From NCBI GenBank assembly GCA_958437495.1, contig CAUBOH010000008.1, positions 15,244 through 79,243 of the forward strand: a DNA stretch of 64,000 nt. Direction: 5' to 3'. Under the pieces are notes generated by a model. It was not told the origin of the DNA, did not search any database, and was given only the letters and a program-made list of their open reading frames with translations. The DNA comes from an uncultured Collinsella sp. (GTDB taxonomy: Bacteria > Actinomycetota > Coriobacteriia > Coriobacteriales > Coriobacteriaceae). Shown piece after piece: positions 54,755-63,726 of the stretch. The position numbers and the translations under genes were made by a program. How positions within the stretch are numbered: the stretch's first letter is position 1; each line of letters starts with the position of its first letter.

Positions 54755-56101
54755 ATGATCGATCGCTATACCCGCCCGGAGATGGGACATATCTTCTCCC
54801 TCGAGAACAAGTACGCCATTTGGCAGGAGATCGAGGTCCTGGCCTGCGAGGCCCAGGCGGAGCTCGGCAAGATCGGTATTTCCAAAGACGAGGCCCAATG
54901 GATCCGCGACCATGCCAGCTTTGAGAAGGCAAAGGTCGACGAGATCGAGGAAGTCACGCGCCACGACGTCATCGCCTTCCTGACCAATATGAAGGAGTAC
55001 ATTGACGCCGACGTTCCCGAGGGCGAGCCGAAACCCAGCCGCTGGGTGCACTACGGCATGACCAGCTCCGACCTGGGCGATACGGCCCTGTGCTATCAGC
55101 TCACCCAGGCCTGCGATCTGATCATCGAGGACGTCAAGAAGCTCGGCGAGATCTGCAAGCGCCGTGCTTTCGAGGAGCGTAACACGCTGTGCGCCGGCCG
55201 CACTCATGGCATCCACGCCGAGCCGATGACCTTCGGCATGAAGTTTGGCTCTTGGGCCTGGGAACTCAAGCGCGACCTCGATCGTCTTGAGGACGCTCGC
55301 AAGAACGTTGCCTTCGGTGCCATCTCGGGTGCTGTCGGCACGTACAGCTCCATCGAGCCGTTTGTCGAGGAGTATGTCTGTGAGCACTTGGGTCTGGTTC
55401 ACGACCCGCTGTCCACGCAGGTCATCAGCCGCGACCATCACGCCTACCTCGCCGGTGTCCTTGCCACCACGGCAGCCACCTGCGAGCGCATCGCAACCGA
55501 GGTTCGCAACCTGCAGAAGACTGACACGCTCGAGGCCGAGGAGCCGTTCCGTAAGGGCCAAAAGGGCAGCTCCGCTATGCCGCACAAGCGCAACCCCATC
55601 ACCATGGAGAAGGTCTGCGGCTTGTCACGCGTCGTGAAGGCCAACGCGCAGGTTGCCTTCGACAACGTCGCCCTGTGGCATGAGCGCGACATCTCGCACT
55701 CCTCCGCCGAGCGCGTTGCCCAGGCTGATAGCTTCATTGCGCTCGACCACATGTTCCAGTGCCTCATTCGCGTTATCGACGGCCTGCAGCTGTATCCCGC
55801 CCGCATGATGGCCAACCTCAACAAGACCCGCGGCCTCATCTTCTCCTCCAAGGTTCTGCTCGCCCTCGTCGACACGGGCATCACTCGCGAGGACGCCTAT
55901 GCCATCGTGCAGGAAAACGCCATGGCCACGTGGCATGAGGTGCAGGATTGCGTCTCCGGCCCCACCTTTAAGGAGCGCCTTGAGGCCGATCCGCGCTGCA
56001 CCGTCAGCCAGGAGAAACTCGACGAGATCTTTGATCCGTGGGACTTCCTCACCCGCATCGATACGGTCTTCGATCGTCTGGAGCAGCTGAGCTTCGAGTA
56101 G
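54755..56101 (+). CDS. purB: Adenylosuccinate lyase
   Basis: PurB removes fumarate in two steps of purine synthesis. The fumarase-superfamily signature SSAMPHKRNPITMEK is near residue 270, and GRTHGIHAEPMTFG forms another catalytic loop. The 448-residue length is typical. AAGGAG lies seven bases before the ATG. It stands alone between the tRNA-Gly array and a terminator. Confidence 0.96.
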   Translation: MIDRYTRPEMGHIFSLENKYAIWQEIEVLACEAQAELGKIGISKDEAQWIRDHASFEKAKVDEIEEVTRHDVIAFLTNMKEYIDADVPEGEPKPSRWVHYGMTSSDLGDTALCYQLTQACDLIIEDVKKLGEICKRRAFEERNTLCAGRTHGIHAEPMTFGMKFGSWAWELKRDLDRLEDARKNVAFGAISGAVGTYSSIEPFVEEYVCEHLGLVHDPLSTQVISRDHHAYLAGVLATTAATCERIATEVRNLQKTDTLEAEEPFRKGQKGSSAMPHKRNPITMEKVCGLSRVVKANAQVAFDNVALWHERDISHSSAERVAQADSFIALDHMFQCLIRVIDGLQLYPARMMANLNKTRGLIFSSKVLLALVDTGITREDAYAIVQENAMATWHEVQDCVSGPTFKERLEADPRCTVSQEKLDEIFDPWDFLTRIDTVFDRLEQLSFE

Positions 56102-56144
56102 GTTCATCCTGATTTGACCGTTTGCGGACGCATTTTAACCATCT

Positions 56145-56176
56145 GCGCCTCGCCCATCCCGGGCGAGGCGCTTTTT
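56145..56176 (+). terminator. Terminator of purB
   Basis: GCGCCTCGCCC and its complement form an 11-bp stem, followed by TTTTT. Confidence 0.92.
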
Positions 56177-56197
56177 CGTTCCTGCCGCAGGTTCCGG

Positions 56198-56498
56198 TTC
56201 GGCGTTACGGATAATGACCCCTCTGTGTATATCGATGTCGACATTGTCCGCGAGGCATGTAAACGCGCAGGCATCAAACCGTAATTCATCGACATATCTT
56301 GGAGCGATCGCAATCGCCTGTCCAAAAAACGGTGACGTCGATTGTCTGTGGTGTGATTACTCGCCCTGTTATCGCGAGGACAAGTATTACTGGACTGAAC
56401 CGTATCCAACCGTGACCGTCTCTGCTTCCACCAAGTTTGAAGCATCAGAGGATGTTGAATCGGTGCTCGCGATACGAAATCGGTTTGGGCGGGGATAA
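56198..56498 (+). pseudogene. Frameshifted gene remnant behind purB
   Basis: Two adjoining frames look coding. The first (56198-56284) reads FGVTDNDPSVYIDVDIVREA... to a stop. The second, in another frame and without its own ribosome site, runs to 56498 with a cysteine-containing stretch (CLWCDYSPC) and a Thr/Ser-rich end. Together they resemble the 3' part of one gene broken by a frameshift and truncated at its 5' end. I recognise no family. Confidence 0.45.
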
Positions 56499-56534
56499 TA
56501 GACGTCTGAATTTGTTTTATGAGAGGGGATCTTC

Positions 56535-56798
56535 ATGATCAGTTTTGACTATAAGCCGCAGGGTGTGTGCGCTCGCAATATCCACCTTAATCTTTCCGAT
56601 GACGGCAACAAAGTTCTGGGTGTCGAGTTTACCGGTGGCTGCGACGGCAACCTCAAGGCTATTTCCAAGCTGGTTGAGGGCGCTCCCGCCGACCGTGTGG
56701 TCGAAGTGCTCGCCGGCAACACTTGCGGCATGAAGAAGACCTCCTGTGCTGATCAGCTCACGCGCGCCATCGAAGCCGCTCGTGCCGAGATTGCCTAA
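56535..56798 (+). CDS. TSCPD-domain protein (TIGR03905-like)
   Basis: The 87-residue product shows LNVEFTGGCDGNL-like and GNTCGMKKTSCADQL motifs, matching the small TSCPD domain also found at the end of some ribonucleotide reductases. The conserved cysteines suggest metal or redox function, not proven. AGAGGGGA precedes the ATG. Its stop overlaps the next ATG by one base (TAATG), so the two genes are coupled. Confidence 0.85.
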   Translation: MISFDYKPQGVCARNIHLNLSDDGNKVLGVEFTGGCDGNLKAISKLVEGAPADRVVEVLAGNTCGMKKTSCADQLTRAIEAARAEIA

Positions 56799-58009
56799 TG
56801 GGTATCGTCGACCGATTTAAAAATGGAATAACGCGTCGGGGCTTTGTGCTGGGCGGTGCCGCGGCGGGCGCGGCCACGCTGCTAGCGGGGTGCTCGTCAA
56901 AGACGGGCACCAGCGACGATGCTGCCGGTGAGCCGCAAGTCATCAAGGACGATTCCAAGATTGTCTCGATTACAGATGAGTATGAGGCTGTCGACATAGA
57001 TCTTGAGCCGACCGCCTCGTGGACGCTGCCGCTCGGCACGCTGCTGTACTACTGCGACGGTGACGTATCTGCCGCAATGATGGCGCCCGCCTCGGCCCAA
57101 CATGCCAATACGCTCGGTGTGCTCAGTTTGAGTGATGGCTCACTGACGACGCTGGTCGAAGACCCCGTCGAGGGAACAGGCTATGCGTTTTATGATGTCC
57201 GCGCGACCGATAACGTGTTTGCGTGGATTGAGATGAACTACGCGAACTCTGCGTGGAAACTCTACGCTCAGGGGCTGTCGGGTGTATCGCGTACCGGTGA
57301 TGCTGTCGAGCTCGATCGTGGCGGTAAGGATTACGACCCGCCGCTCTTTACCGCGTACGGGTCATCGGTTATCTGGTACAAAATGCCAGCGTCTGGAGGT
57401 TCTAAGACCAGCAGCGATTCGTATTGCTACCGCCAGTCGCTCGACGAGTCCAAGCCCGAGACCATTTGGAAGTCGACGGGTCGTTTTGCATCGGCACCGC
57501 GCGTGAGCGACGGCATCCTGACCATTACGCCGCGCGTGCGCAACGACGAGGGCGTCTACTACGGCATGACCGCGATTGATTTGGCCGACGGCAACAATAC
57601 CAAGAGAGCCCAGCTTGTGCTGCCCTCCTCGGTGTCCCCTTTCGAGGCCGTCTATATGGGCGACAGGTTTGTCTTTTCCATCGAGGCGACGTATAGCGGC
57701 GTCGGTAGCCTAGGCAACATGGGCACTTACATCGGTAACGAGGGCGGCCCGTATCTCTTTTTGTCGCGTGAACCGCTCGCATGTGCCGCGGGAAAAAAGA
57801 ATAAGTTCCTAGTCAAGGTCCAATCGTCCCATTTTCTGATCGACACGTCGGCAAAGACCTATGGATCGTTGCTGTCTCCCGATCGTGCCCTTGAGTATGG
57901 CGATTATCCTGCTACGGCGGGCAAATCGGATACGTTCCTGACGTACGCCACGGTTCGAAACAGTCAAGGCGTTCCCGAGACGGTCGCCGCCCGCCTGTTC
58001 TCTCTTTAG
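56798..58009 (+). CDS. Tat-exported lipoprotein of unknown function
   Basis: The 403-residue protein starts with a twin-arginine signal (TRRGFVLGG) combined with a lipobox (LLAGC, Cys32). It should therefore be exported folded and lipid-anchored outside the membrane. The mature part, with repeated aromatic/Gly blocks, resembles a beta-propeller, but I cannot name the family. It precedes a two-component system by about 150 bases and might be its accessory or an unrelated envelope protein. Confidence 0.75.
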   Translation: MGIVDRFKNGITRRGFVLGGAAAGAATLLAGCSSKTGTSDDAAGEPQVIKDDSKIVSITDEYEAVDIDLEPTASWTLPLGTLLYYCDGDVSAAMMAPASAQHANTLGVLSLSDGSLTTLVEDPVEGTGYAFYDVRATDNVFAWIEMNYANSAWKLYAQGLSGVSRTGDAVELDRGGKDYDPPLFTAYGSSVIWYKMPASGGSKTSSDSYCYRQSLDESKPETIWKSTGRFASAPRVSDGILTITPRVRNDEGVYYGMTAIDLADGNNTKRAQLVLPSSVSPFEAVYMGDRFVFSIEATYSGVGSLGNMGTYIGNEGGPYLFLSREPLACAAGKKNKFLVKVQSSHFLIDTSAKTYGSLLSPDRALEYGDYPATAGKSDTFLTYATVRNSQGVPETVAARLFSL

Positions 58010-58025
58010 TTTACGAGGGGTTAAA

Positions 58026-58053
58026 AAGGCGCCGACAGGGGAATAAGCGCCTT
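58026..58053 (+). terminator. Weak hairpin behind the lipoprotein gene
   Basis: AAGGCGC pairs with GCGCCTT across a 14-base loop, with no strong T-tract after it. Confidence 0.4.
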
Positions 58054-58162
58054 GTAACTATGAGTACCGCCTGCCGAGCTGTCGCGTCCATGCGATACCC
58101 GGTGGGCTCAGGTGCGTTAAAATGGGCTTGTTCTTAGCTAATTGAGACAGGGGGGCCGTGTT

Positions 58163-58885
58163 ATGGCTTCAGATGCAAAAAAGATTCTGCTGGTCGAGGA
58201 CGAGAAGGCAATCCGTGACGCTGTCGCAGCCTATCTCGAGCGCGAGGGTTACTGGGTTGTAGGCGTCGGTGACGGCCAGTCCGCGATCGAGGAGTTCGAG
58301 AAGCATCAGTTCGACCTGGTCGTGCTCGACCTTATGCTCCCCAAGATTCCGGGCGAGCGTGTCTGCCGCACCATTCGCGATACCTCGGATGTGCCCATTA
58401 TCATGCTTACGGCTAAGGGTGAGATTGAGGACCGCATTATCGGTCTCGAGCTGGGTGCCGACGACTACCTGATTAAGCCGTTCTCGCCGCGCGAGCTCGT
58501 CGCCCGCGTGCGCGCCCTGTTCCGTCGCGCCCATCAGGCCGACGAGCCGGCTGTTGAGGTGCTCGACTTCGGTGATCTGGTCATCGATATCTCGGGTCAC
58601 AAGATTTTGGTCGAGAACAAGGAAGTCGATCTGACCGCATCCGAGTTCAAGCTGCTCACCACGCTTGCCCGCCACCCCGGACGTGTCTACAACCGTATGG
58701 AGCTGGTCGAAAAGGTGCTCGGCTATGACTTTGAGGGCTATGAGCGCACTATCGACAGCCACGTGAAGAACCTTCGCGCCAAGCTGGGTGACGACCCCAA
58801 GAAGCCCAAGTGGCTCTACACCGTTCACGGCGTTGGTTATCGTTTCGAGGCTCCGGCAAAGACCGATAAGTCGGACGAGAAATAA
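58163..58885 (+). CDS. OmpR/PhoB-type response regulator
   Basis: The 240-residue regulator has a receiver domain with the phospho-acceptor in LVVLDLMLPKIPG, the conserved Lys in IKPFSPRE, and a winged-helix output domain (VDLTASEFKLLTTLARHPGR, then IDSHVKNLRAKLGDDP). The ATG giving MASDAKK is used, with an AGGGGGG site upstream; an in-frame TTG seven codons earlier overlaps it. It sits 12 bases before its kinase gene. Confidence 0.92.
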   Translation: MASDAKKILLVEDEKAIRDAVAAYLEREGYWVVGVGDGQSAIEEFEKHQFDLVVLDLMLPKIPGERVCRTIRDTSDVPIIMLTAKGEIEDRIIGLELGADDYLIKPFSPRELVARVRALFRRAHQADEPAVEVLDFGDLVIDISGHKILVENKEVDLTASEFKLLTTLARHPGRVYNRMELVEKVLGYDFEGYERTIDSHVKNLRAKLGDDPKKPKWLYTVHGVGYRFEAPAKTDKSDEK

Positions 58886-58897
58886 GGAAAATCACAT

Positions 58898-60463
58898 ATG
58901 ACACCTGCGCGCTTTGAAATCGGGCAAAAGCATAAGCAGGAGAGCGAGGCGGGTTCCAAGGCTAGTTGGAACACGCCTCGCTCCGATTCGCGGCCAACGA
59001 TGAGCTACCCCTCGCGCATGGCCCTGGCTTTCGCCCTGACATCACTCATGACGGTACTGGTGCTGGTTGGCGTGGTCTCCGTTGTATGGGGTACGGTTTT
59101 TTCGGACTACACGCGCGCCAATATCGTCGAGATCGCCAATTCCGCAGCCGAAAAGCTTGCGACGTCGTACGAGGAAAACGGCAATTGGACTGCGGGCGAG
59201 CTGCGCACGGTCGCGACATCGAGTCTGGTGTCCGACGATCTTGGCATGCAGGTCGTCAACAAAAAGGGCGTGATCGTTTATGACGATTCCTGGCCCTCGG
59301 CAAGTGCGACCGCCGATGTGCGCGAGAGCGAATCGGCTTCTAGCAGCTCGAGCGGTAAAAAGGCCTCGCATAGTCCGGTTTCGTCGGCGCCCACCGACTC
59401 CGATAGCGTTGCCAACGTCGAAATCATAACGTCTTTTGGCGAGCATGTCGGACAGGTAAAGCTGTGGGCCATCGGCTCCGATGCCTTGCTCACCAAGGCA
59501 GATTCTGCGTTTAGGGAAAAGACCTTTAACGCCATGGCCCTTGCCGCGGTTGTTGCGGTCTGCATCTCGGTCGTTATCGGATCGCTTGTGTCGCGCATGC
59601 TTACCAAGCCGATTCATCGAATTACGAGCACGGCCAAGCAAATTCGCGACGGCGATCTGTCCGCTCGTACAGGCCTGCGCGGCGATGACGAGATCGATCA
59701 GCTGGGCGAGACATTCGATGAGATGGCCACGTCGCTCGAGAAGGACATGAAGCACGAGAAGCGCCTGACTTCCGATGTGGCTCATGAGCTGCGCACGCCT
59801 CTCATGGCAATGCTTGCAACGGTCGAGGCCATGCAAGACGGCGTGTACCCCACCGACGACGAGCATCTGGAGACAGTCGCCTCCGAGACGCGTCGCCTGG
59901 CTCGTTTGGTGCAGCAGATGCTTGACCTGTCACGCATGGAAAATAGCACTGCCCCGCTCAATCTCGAACCGGTGGACATGGTTCCGTTCGTGCGATCGAT
60001 TGTGAACGGGCAGGAGCGCCTGTTTGCCGACCGTGACCTTCGTCTTCGCTTTGCAGATGAAACCCAGGGGCATGACGATGTCGTCGAGGCCGATCCCGAT
60101 ATGATCACGCAATGCGTCATCAACCTCATGAGTAACGCCATGCGCTATACCCCCGAGGGCGGATGGGTCGTGGTGTCGGTGCTCAGCGACCGTAAACACG
60201 TCGATATTGCGGTCTCGGACACGGGCATCGGTATCGCCAAGGAAGACCTGTCGCGTATTTTCGGACGTTTTTGGCGTGCCGACGCCAGCCGCGCCCGCGA
60301 GGCGGGCGGTCTGGGCGTGGGCCTTGCCGTGACCAAGCAAATCGTCGAGCGCCACCATGGCTATATATCCGTGGAGTCGGAGCTTGGAAAGGGTACGACT
60401 TTTACGATTCATCTGCCACGCGAGCACACGGCGGACGCGGCATCTACTACAATGGAGCACTAG
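58898..60463 (+). CDS. Membrane sensor histidine kinase
   Basis: The 521-residue kinase has a cytoplasmic N-terminus of about 35 residues and two membrane helices (about 40-62 and 205-228) around an outside domain with a Ser-rich, Gly-poor linker. HAMP follows, then the phospho-acceptor motif DVAHELRTPLMAML, N-box NLMSNAMRYTPEGG, G1 VSDTGIGI and G2 GGLGVGLAVTK. It should phosphorylate the adjacent regulator. The signal is not evident. AAGGAAA precedes the ATG. Confidence 0.92.
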   Translation: MTPARFEIGQKHKQESEAGSKASWNTPRSDSRPTMSYPSRMALAFALTSLMTVLVLVGVVSVVWGTVFSDYTRANIVEIANSAAEKLATSYEENGNWTAGELRTVATSSLVSDDLGMQVVNKKGVIVYDDSWPSASATADVRESESASSSSSGKKASHSPVSSAPTDSDSVANVEIITSFGEHVGQVKLWAIGSDALLTKADSAFREKTFNAMALAAVVAVCISVVIGSLVSRMLTKPIHRITSTAKQIRDGDLSARTGLRGDDEIDQLGETFDEMATSLEKDMKHEKRLTSDVAHELRTPLMAMLATVEAMQDGVYPTDDEHLETVASETRRLARLVQQMLDLSRMENSTAPLNLEPVDMVPFVRSIVNGQERLFADRDLRLRFADETQGHDDVVEADPDMITQCVINLMSNAMRYTPEGGWVVVSVLSDRKHVDIAVSDTGIGIAKEDLSRIFGRFWRADASRAREAGGLGVGLAVTKQIVERHHGYISVESELGKGTTFTIHLPREHTADAASTTMEH

Positions 60464-60570
60464 CTTTTCGCTACTCGGTGAAGGAGGGGTCTTGTCCTTG
60501 CCGCTCCGGGTTTGCGAGAACATGCGGGAAAGCCCGCATTACTGTCGTATTTTGGTAAGGAGTGACTCAC

Positions 60571-61458
60571 GTGACAACGATGGAGCGTCGTCCGGATTCC
60601 CGTGGCAAGGTTCGTGATATCTACGATGCCGGTGAAAACCTGCTGATGGTCGCCACCGACCGCATTTCTGCGTTCGACTTTATTCTCCCCGACGAGATTC
60701 CGTTTAAGGGAGAGGTGCTCAACCGCATCTCGGCATTCTGGTTTGATAAGTTTGCCGACATTGTTCCTAACCATCTCGTCTCCATCGACCCGGCTGATTT
60801 CCCCGAGGAGTTTGCTGAGTACCGTGACTATCTCGCTGGTCGCGCTATGCTGGTCAAGAAGGCGCAGACGATTCCTATCGAGTGCATCGTCCGCGGCCAT
60901 CTGACCGGTTCGGGCAAGAAGACCTACGACGAGAACGGCACCGTCTGTGGCATTCAGCTGCCTGAGGGCCTGACGGAGGCGTCCAAGCTTCCTGAGCCGC
61001 TGTTCACGCCCTCCACGAAGGCCGAGATCGGTGATCACGACGAGAACATCTCGTTCGAGCGTTGCTGCGAGATCGTGGGCGAGGACATCGCCACGCAGAT
61101 TCGCGACCTGTCTCTCAAGATCTACAAGGCTGCTGCCGAGTACGCCGCGACCCGTGGCATCATCATCGCCGACACCAAGTTCGAGTTTGGTGTTATTGAT
61201 GGCAAGGTCACGCTGATCGACGAGTGCCTCACGCCCGACTCCAGCCGTTTCTGGCCTGCTGCCAGCTACGAGGAGGGCAAGATCCAGCCCAGCTACGACA
61301 AACAATTCGTCCGCAATTGGCTCAAGGCCAACTGGGATATGACGGGGGAGACCCCGCACCTGCCCGCCGAGGTCATCGATGGCACGTCCGAGCGCTATCG
61401 CGAGGCCTTCCAAATCATCACGGGCTCCCAGTTCACAAGCATGAAGGAGAACGCGTAA
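60571..61458 (+). CDS. purC: SAICAR synthase
   Basis: PurC joins aspartate to CAIR with ATP in purine synthesis. The family motifs GKVRDIYDAGENLLMVATDR and IECIVRGHLTGSG are present, at a normal 295 residues. GTG at 60571 is chosen because AAGGAG lies eight bases before it; a GTG nine bases earlier overlaps that site. It precedes an unknown membrane protein gene with no gap, and shares the plus strand with the upstream kinase. Confidence 0.96.
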   Translation: MTTMERRPDSRGKVRDIYDAGENLLMVATDRISAFDFILPDEIPFKGEVLNRISAFWFDKFADIVPNHLVSIDPADFPEEFAEYRDYLAGRAMLVKKAQTIPIECIVRGHLTGSGKKTYDENGTVCGIQLPEGLTEASKLPEPLFTPSTKAEIGDHDENISFERCCEIVGEDIATQIRDLSLKIYKAAAEYAATRGIIIADTKFEFGVIDGKVTLIDECLTPDSSRFWPAASYEEGKIQPSYDKQFVRNWLKANWDMTGETPHLPAEVIDGTSERYREAFQIITGSQFTSMKENA

Positions 61459-62034
61459 GTGAGTACCCGCAGCGCCACGAACAAGCGCACGCAATCCCGC
61501 GAGGTTATCGGGGTTGCGCGCAAGTCCGCCGCATCCGCTAAGCCCGCCCGTCAGGCAGCGAGCTCTGTTCACGTCGTGCCGGCATCGTCCAAGGCACGCC
61601 GCAAAGAGCTCGAGAAGGGCGAAAACCTGGAAGGCCTTTCCAAGGAGGAAAAGCGCGCCCGCAAGGCCAAGCAGCGCGCCCGCGAGGATCGCATCTACAC
61701 GGTGTCGAATATCCTTCTCAAGCAGGATGAGGACTACACCAAGCGCCGCCGTATTTGGTGGGCTGTGCTCGCTATCGGCATGGTGCTCGTCGTGGCAATC
61801 TGGGCTTCGCTCTACTTCGCTCCCGGCGGCACGGTGTCCAGTCCTGTTCAGATGGTCGGCATCGTTTTGTCCTATGTCATCATCCTGGGTGACTTTATCT
61901 ACGACTTCGCTCGTATTCGTCCCTTGCGTAACATGTATCGCGCGCAGGCCGAGGGCATGTCCGAGAACAAGCTCAATGCTCTTATCGAGCGCGCAGCTGC
62001 CGAGGAGGACAAAAAGGACTCCAAGAAGAAGTAG
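61459..62034 (+). CDS. DUF3043-like membrane protein
   Basis: The 191-residue product has a very basic, Lys/Ala/Arg-rich N-terminal 90 residues. Two transmembrane helices follow at about 100-120 and 125-148, with a charged C-terminus (RIRPLRNMYRAQAEG). This layout resembles DUF3043 proteins of actinobacteria. GTG follows the purC stop with no gap, so it is translationally coupled. Confidence 0.75.
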   Translation: MSTRSATNKRTQSREVIGVARKSAASAKPARQAASSVHVVPASSKARRKELEKGENLEGLSKEEKRARKAKQRAREDRIYTVSNILLKQDEDYTKRRRIWWAVLAIGMVLVVAIWASLYFAPGGTVSSPVQMVGIVLSYVIILGDFIYDFARIRPLRNMYRAQAEGMSENKLNALIERAAAEEDKKDSKKK

Positions 62035-62063
62035 CGTTTGCATTCACACTTATCGCTAAGATA

Positions 62064-62097
62064 TAAGGCGTGTCGTTTTTGCGGCGCGCCTTTTTAT
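62064..62097 (+). terminator. Terminator of the purC gene pair
   Basis: AAGGCGTGTCG pairs imperfectly with CGGCGCGCCTT, followed by TTTATT. Confidence 0.8.
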
Positions 62098-62123
62098 TGT
62101 CCTATAGATAGATGGAGTGGCAC

Positions 62124-63404
62124 ATGATTCGAGCTGCCCTGACGGTCGAAGAAGCTCTGGAGGGCATGAAGGCCCTGGAGCCCAAGATTAAAAACTATGC
62201 GCGCCTGGTTGTCCGCAAGGGCGTAAACGTCAAGCCCGGCCAGGAGGTTGTCGTCCAGTCTCCGGTCGAGTGCGCGTCCTTTGCCCGCGTGGTGGTCGCG
62301 GAGGCTTATGCCGCCGGCGCTGGCCACGTGACGGTCATTTGGGCCGACGATGCCGTGACGAGGCTCACGTACGAGCATGTCGAGAAAAGCTATTTTGAGC
62401 AGACGCCCGAGTGGAAGCGCATGCAGCTTGATTCCTTGGCCCAGGATGGTGCCTGCTTTATCTTTATCGAGGGCGCCGACCCCGCCGCTCTGAAGGGTAT
62501 CGATCCTGCCAAGCCCGCCGCGGCTTCCAAGGCAAGGAATACGCAGTGCAAGGTCTTTCGCCGTGGACTGGATTACAACATCAACCCGTGGTGTATCGCC
62601 GGCGCTCCGGTCGCTGCCTGGGCTCGCGAGGTGTTCCCGGGCGATGCGGACGAGGTCGCAATCTATAAGCTATGGAATGCGATTTTGCACACCGCCCGCG
62701 CCGATGGCCAGGACCCGGAGAGCGACTGGGAGCTTCATGACGCGGCGTTCGAAAAGAATTTGCGCTTCCTGAACGACAATCGTTTTGACTGCCTGCATTA
62801 CACCGCTTCGAACGGAACTGATCTGACGATTGGTATGACGAAGGGCCATGAGTGGGCCGGCGGCAAAGGCAAGACGCCCGATGCGCACCCCTTCTTCCCC
62901 AACATTCCCACCGAGGAGGTCTTCACCTCGCCTGATCGTATGCGTGCCGACGGTATCGTGTATTCGGCTATGCCGCTCATTCACCACGGTAACAAGGTTG
63001 ACGATTTTTGGATTAAGTTCGAGGGTGGCCGCGTAGTGGACTACGATGCCCGCGTGGGCAAGGCGACGCTTGCGAGCATTATTGACACCGATGAAGGTGC
63101 CGCTCATCTGGGTGAGGTCGCGCTTATCTCCAAGAATACGCCGATTCGCGAAAGCGGCGTTCTGTTCTATGACACGCTCTATGACGAGAATGCCAGCTGT
63201 CACCTTGCGTTGGGTGTTGGTTTCCCTGAATGCATCGAAGGCGGGTACGACATGTCCAAAGAGGAGCTCCTGGAGCATGGCGTCAACGTTTCGAGCACGC
63301 ATGTCGACTTTATGATCGGTACGGACGACATCGATATTGCGGGCATTACGCCCGATGGACGTGAAGTTGTGATTTTCCAGAACGGCCAATGGAGTTGGGA
63401 ATAG
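62124..63404 (+). CDS. M29-family metallo-aminopeptidase
   Basis: The 426-residue protein matches the M29 (AmpS/PepT-like) aminopeptidases, which use two metal ions. It has the N-terminal YARLVVRKGVNVKPGQEVVV, the central NIPTEEVFTSPDRMRADGIV and the C-terminal HLALGVGFPECIEGG and DFMIGTDDID stretches with Glu, His and Asp ligands. The second ATG (MIRAALT) is used since GGAG is six bases ahead. It probably digests peptides in the cytoplasm. Confidence 0.92.
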   Translation: MIRAALTVEEALEGMKALEPKIKNYARLVVRKGVNVKPGQEVVVQSPVECASFARVVVAEAYAAGAGHVTVIWADDAVTRLTYEHVEKSYFEQTPEWKRMQLDSLAQDGACFIFIEGADPAALKGIDPAKPAAASKARNTQCKVFRRGLDYNINPWCIAGAPVAAWAREVFPGDADEVAIYKLWNAILHTARADGQDPESDWELHDAAFEKNLRFLNDNRFDCLHYTASNGTDLTIGMTKGHEWAGGKGKTPDAHPFFPNIPTEEVFTSPDRMRADGIVYSAMPLIHHGNKVDDFWIKFEGGRVVDYDARVGKATLASIIDTDEGAAHLGEVALISKNTPIRESGVLFYDTLYDENASCHLALGVGFPECIEGGYDMSKEELLEHGVNVSSTHVDFMIGTDDIDIAGITPDGREVVIFQNGQWSWE

Positions 63405-63432
63405 TCCCAGACCGTGGTACAATGCCACCCGC

Positions 63433-63505
63433 GGGCCGTTAGCTCAGCTGGCAGAGCAGGGGACTTTTAATCCCAAGGTCCAGGGTTCGAACCCCTGACG
63501 GCCCA
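63433..63505 (+). tRNA. tRNA-Lys (anticodon TTT)
   Basis: Acceptor GGGCCGT/ACGGCCC, anticodon loop CTTTTAA and T-arm CAGGGTTCGAACCCCTG. The following bases are CCC, so CCA is not encoded here. A displaced copy with an intact CCA lies at 63667-63686. Confidence 0.97.
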
Positions 63506-63518
63506 CCCAAAGATTATT

Positions 63519-63550
63519 GAGGCGGTCAACTTCGGTTGGCCGTCTTTTTT
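63519..63550 (+). terminator. Terminator of tRNA-Lys
   Basis: GGCGGTCAAC pairs with GTTGGCCGTC around a TTCG loop, followed by TTTTTT. Confidence 0.92.
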
Positions 63551-63563
63551 GTCGCCCTTTCAT

Positions 63564-63686
63564 GGGTTCGAACCCGAGAGGGCGCGGAGCTGAGGAAACG
63601 CGTGAGCGTTTGCCAGCGCAGCGCGCAAGGCGCGAAGCGCCGCAGCGGCCGCCTGCGGAGCAGGCTGAACCCCTGACGGCCCACCA
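63564..63686. repeat. tRNA-linked structured element (Lys copy)
   Basis: It starts with the T-arm palindrome GGGTTCGAACCC (63564-63575). The family stem AAACGC/GCGTTT follows, with GCTG/CAGC outside it where Ser and Gly have GCG(T)/(TA)GCG, then GC-rich stems. It ends in a direct 19-base copy of the tRNA-Lys 3' end (63667-63685 versus 63489-63507) plus the A that completes CCA. The direct repeats 178 bases apart bracket the terminator and the element. Confidence 0.7.
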
Positions 63687-63696
63687 TAGAAAAGAA

Positions 63697-63726
63697 AAGC
63701 GACTGGCGGATGCCGGCCGCTTTTTT
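63697..63726 (+). terminator. Second terminator behind the Lys element
   Basis: AAGCGaCtGGC pairs with GCCgGcCGCTT, followed by six T bases. Another inverted T-arm (GGGTTCGAACCC, 63740-63751) comes next. Confidence 0.8.
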
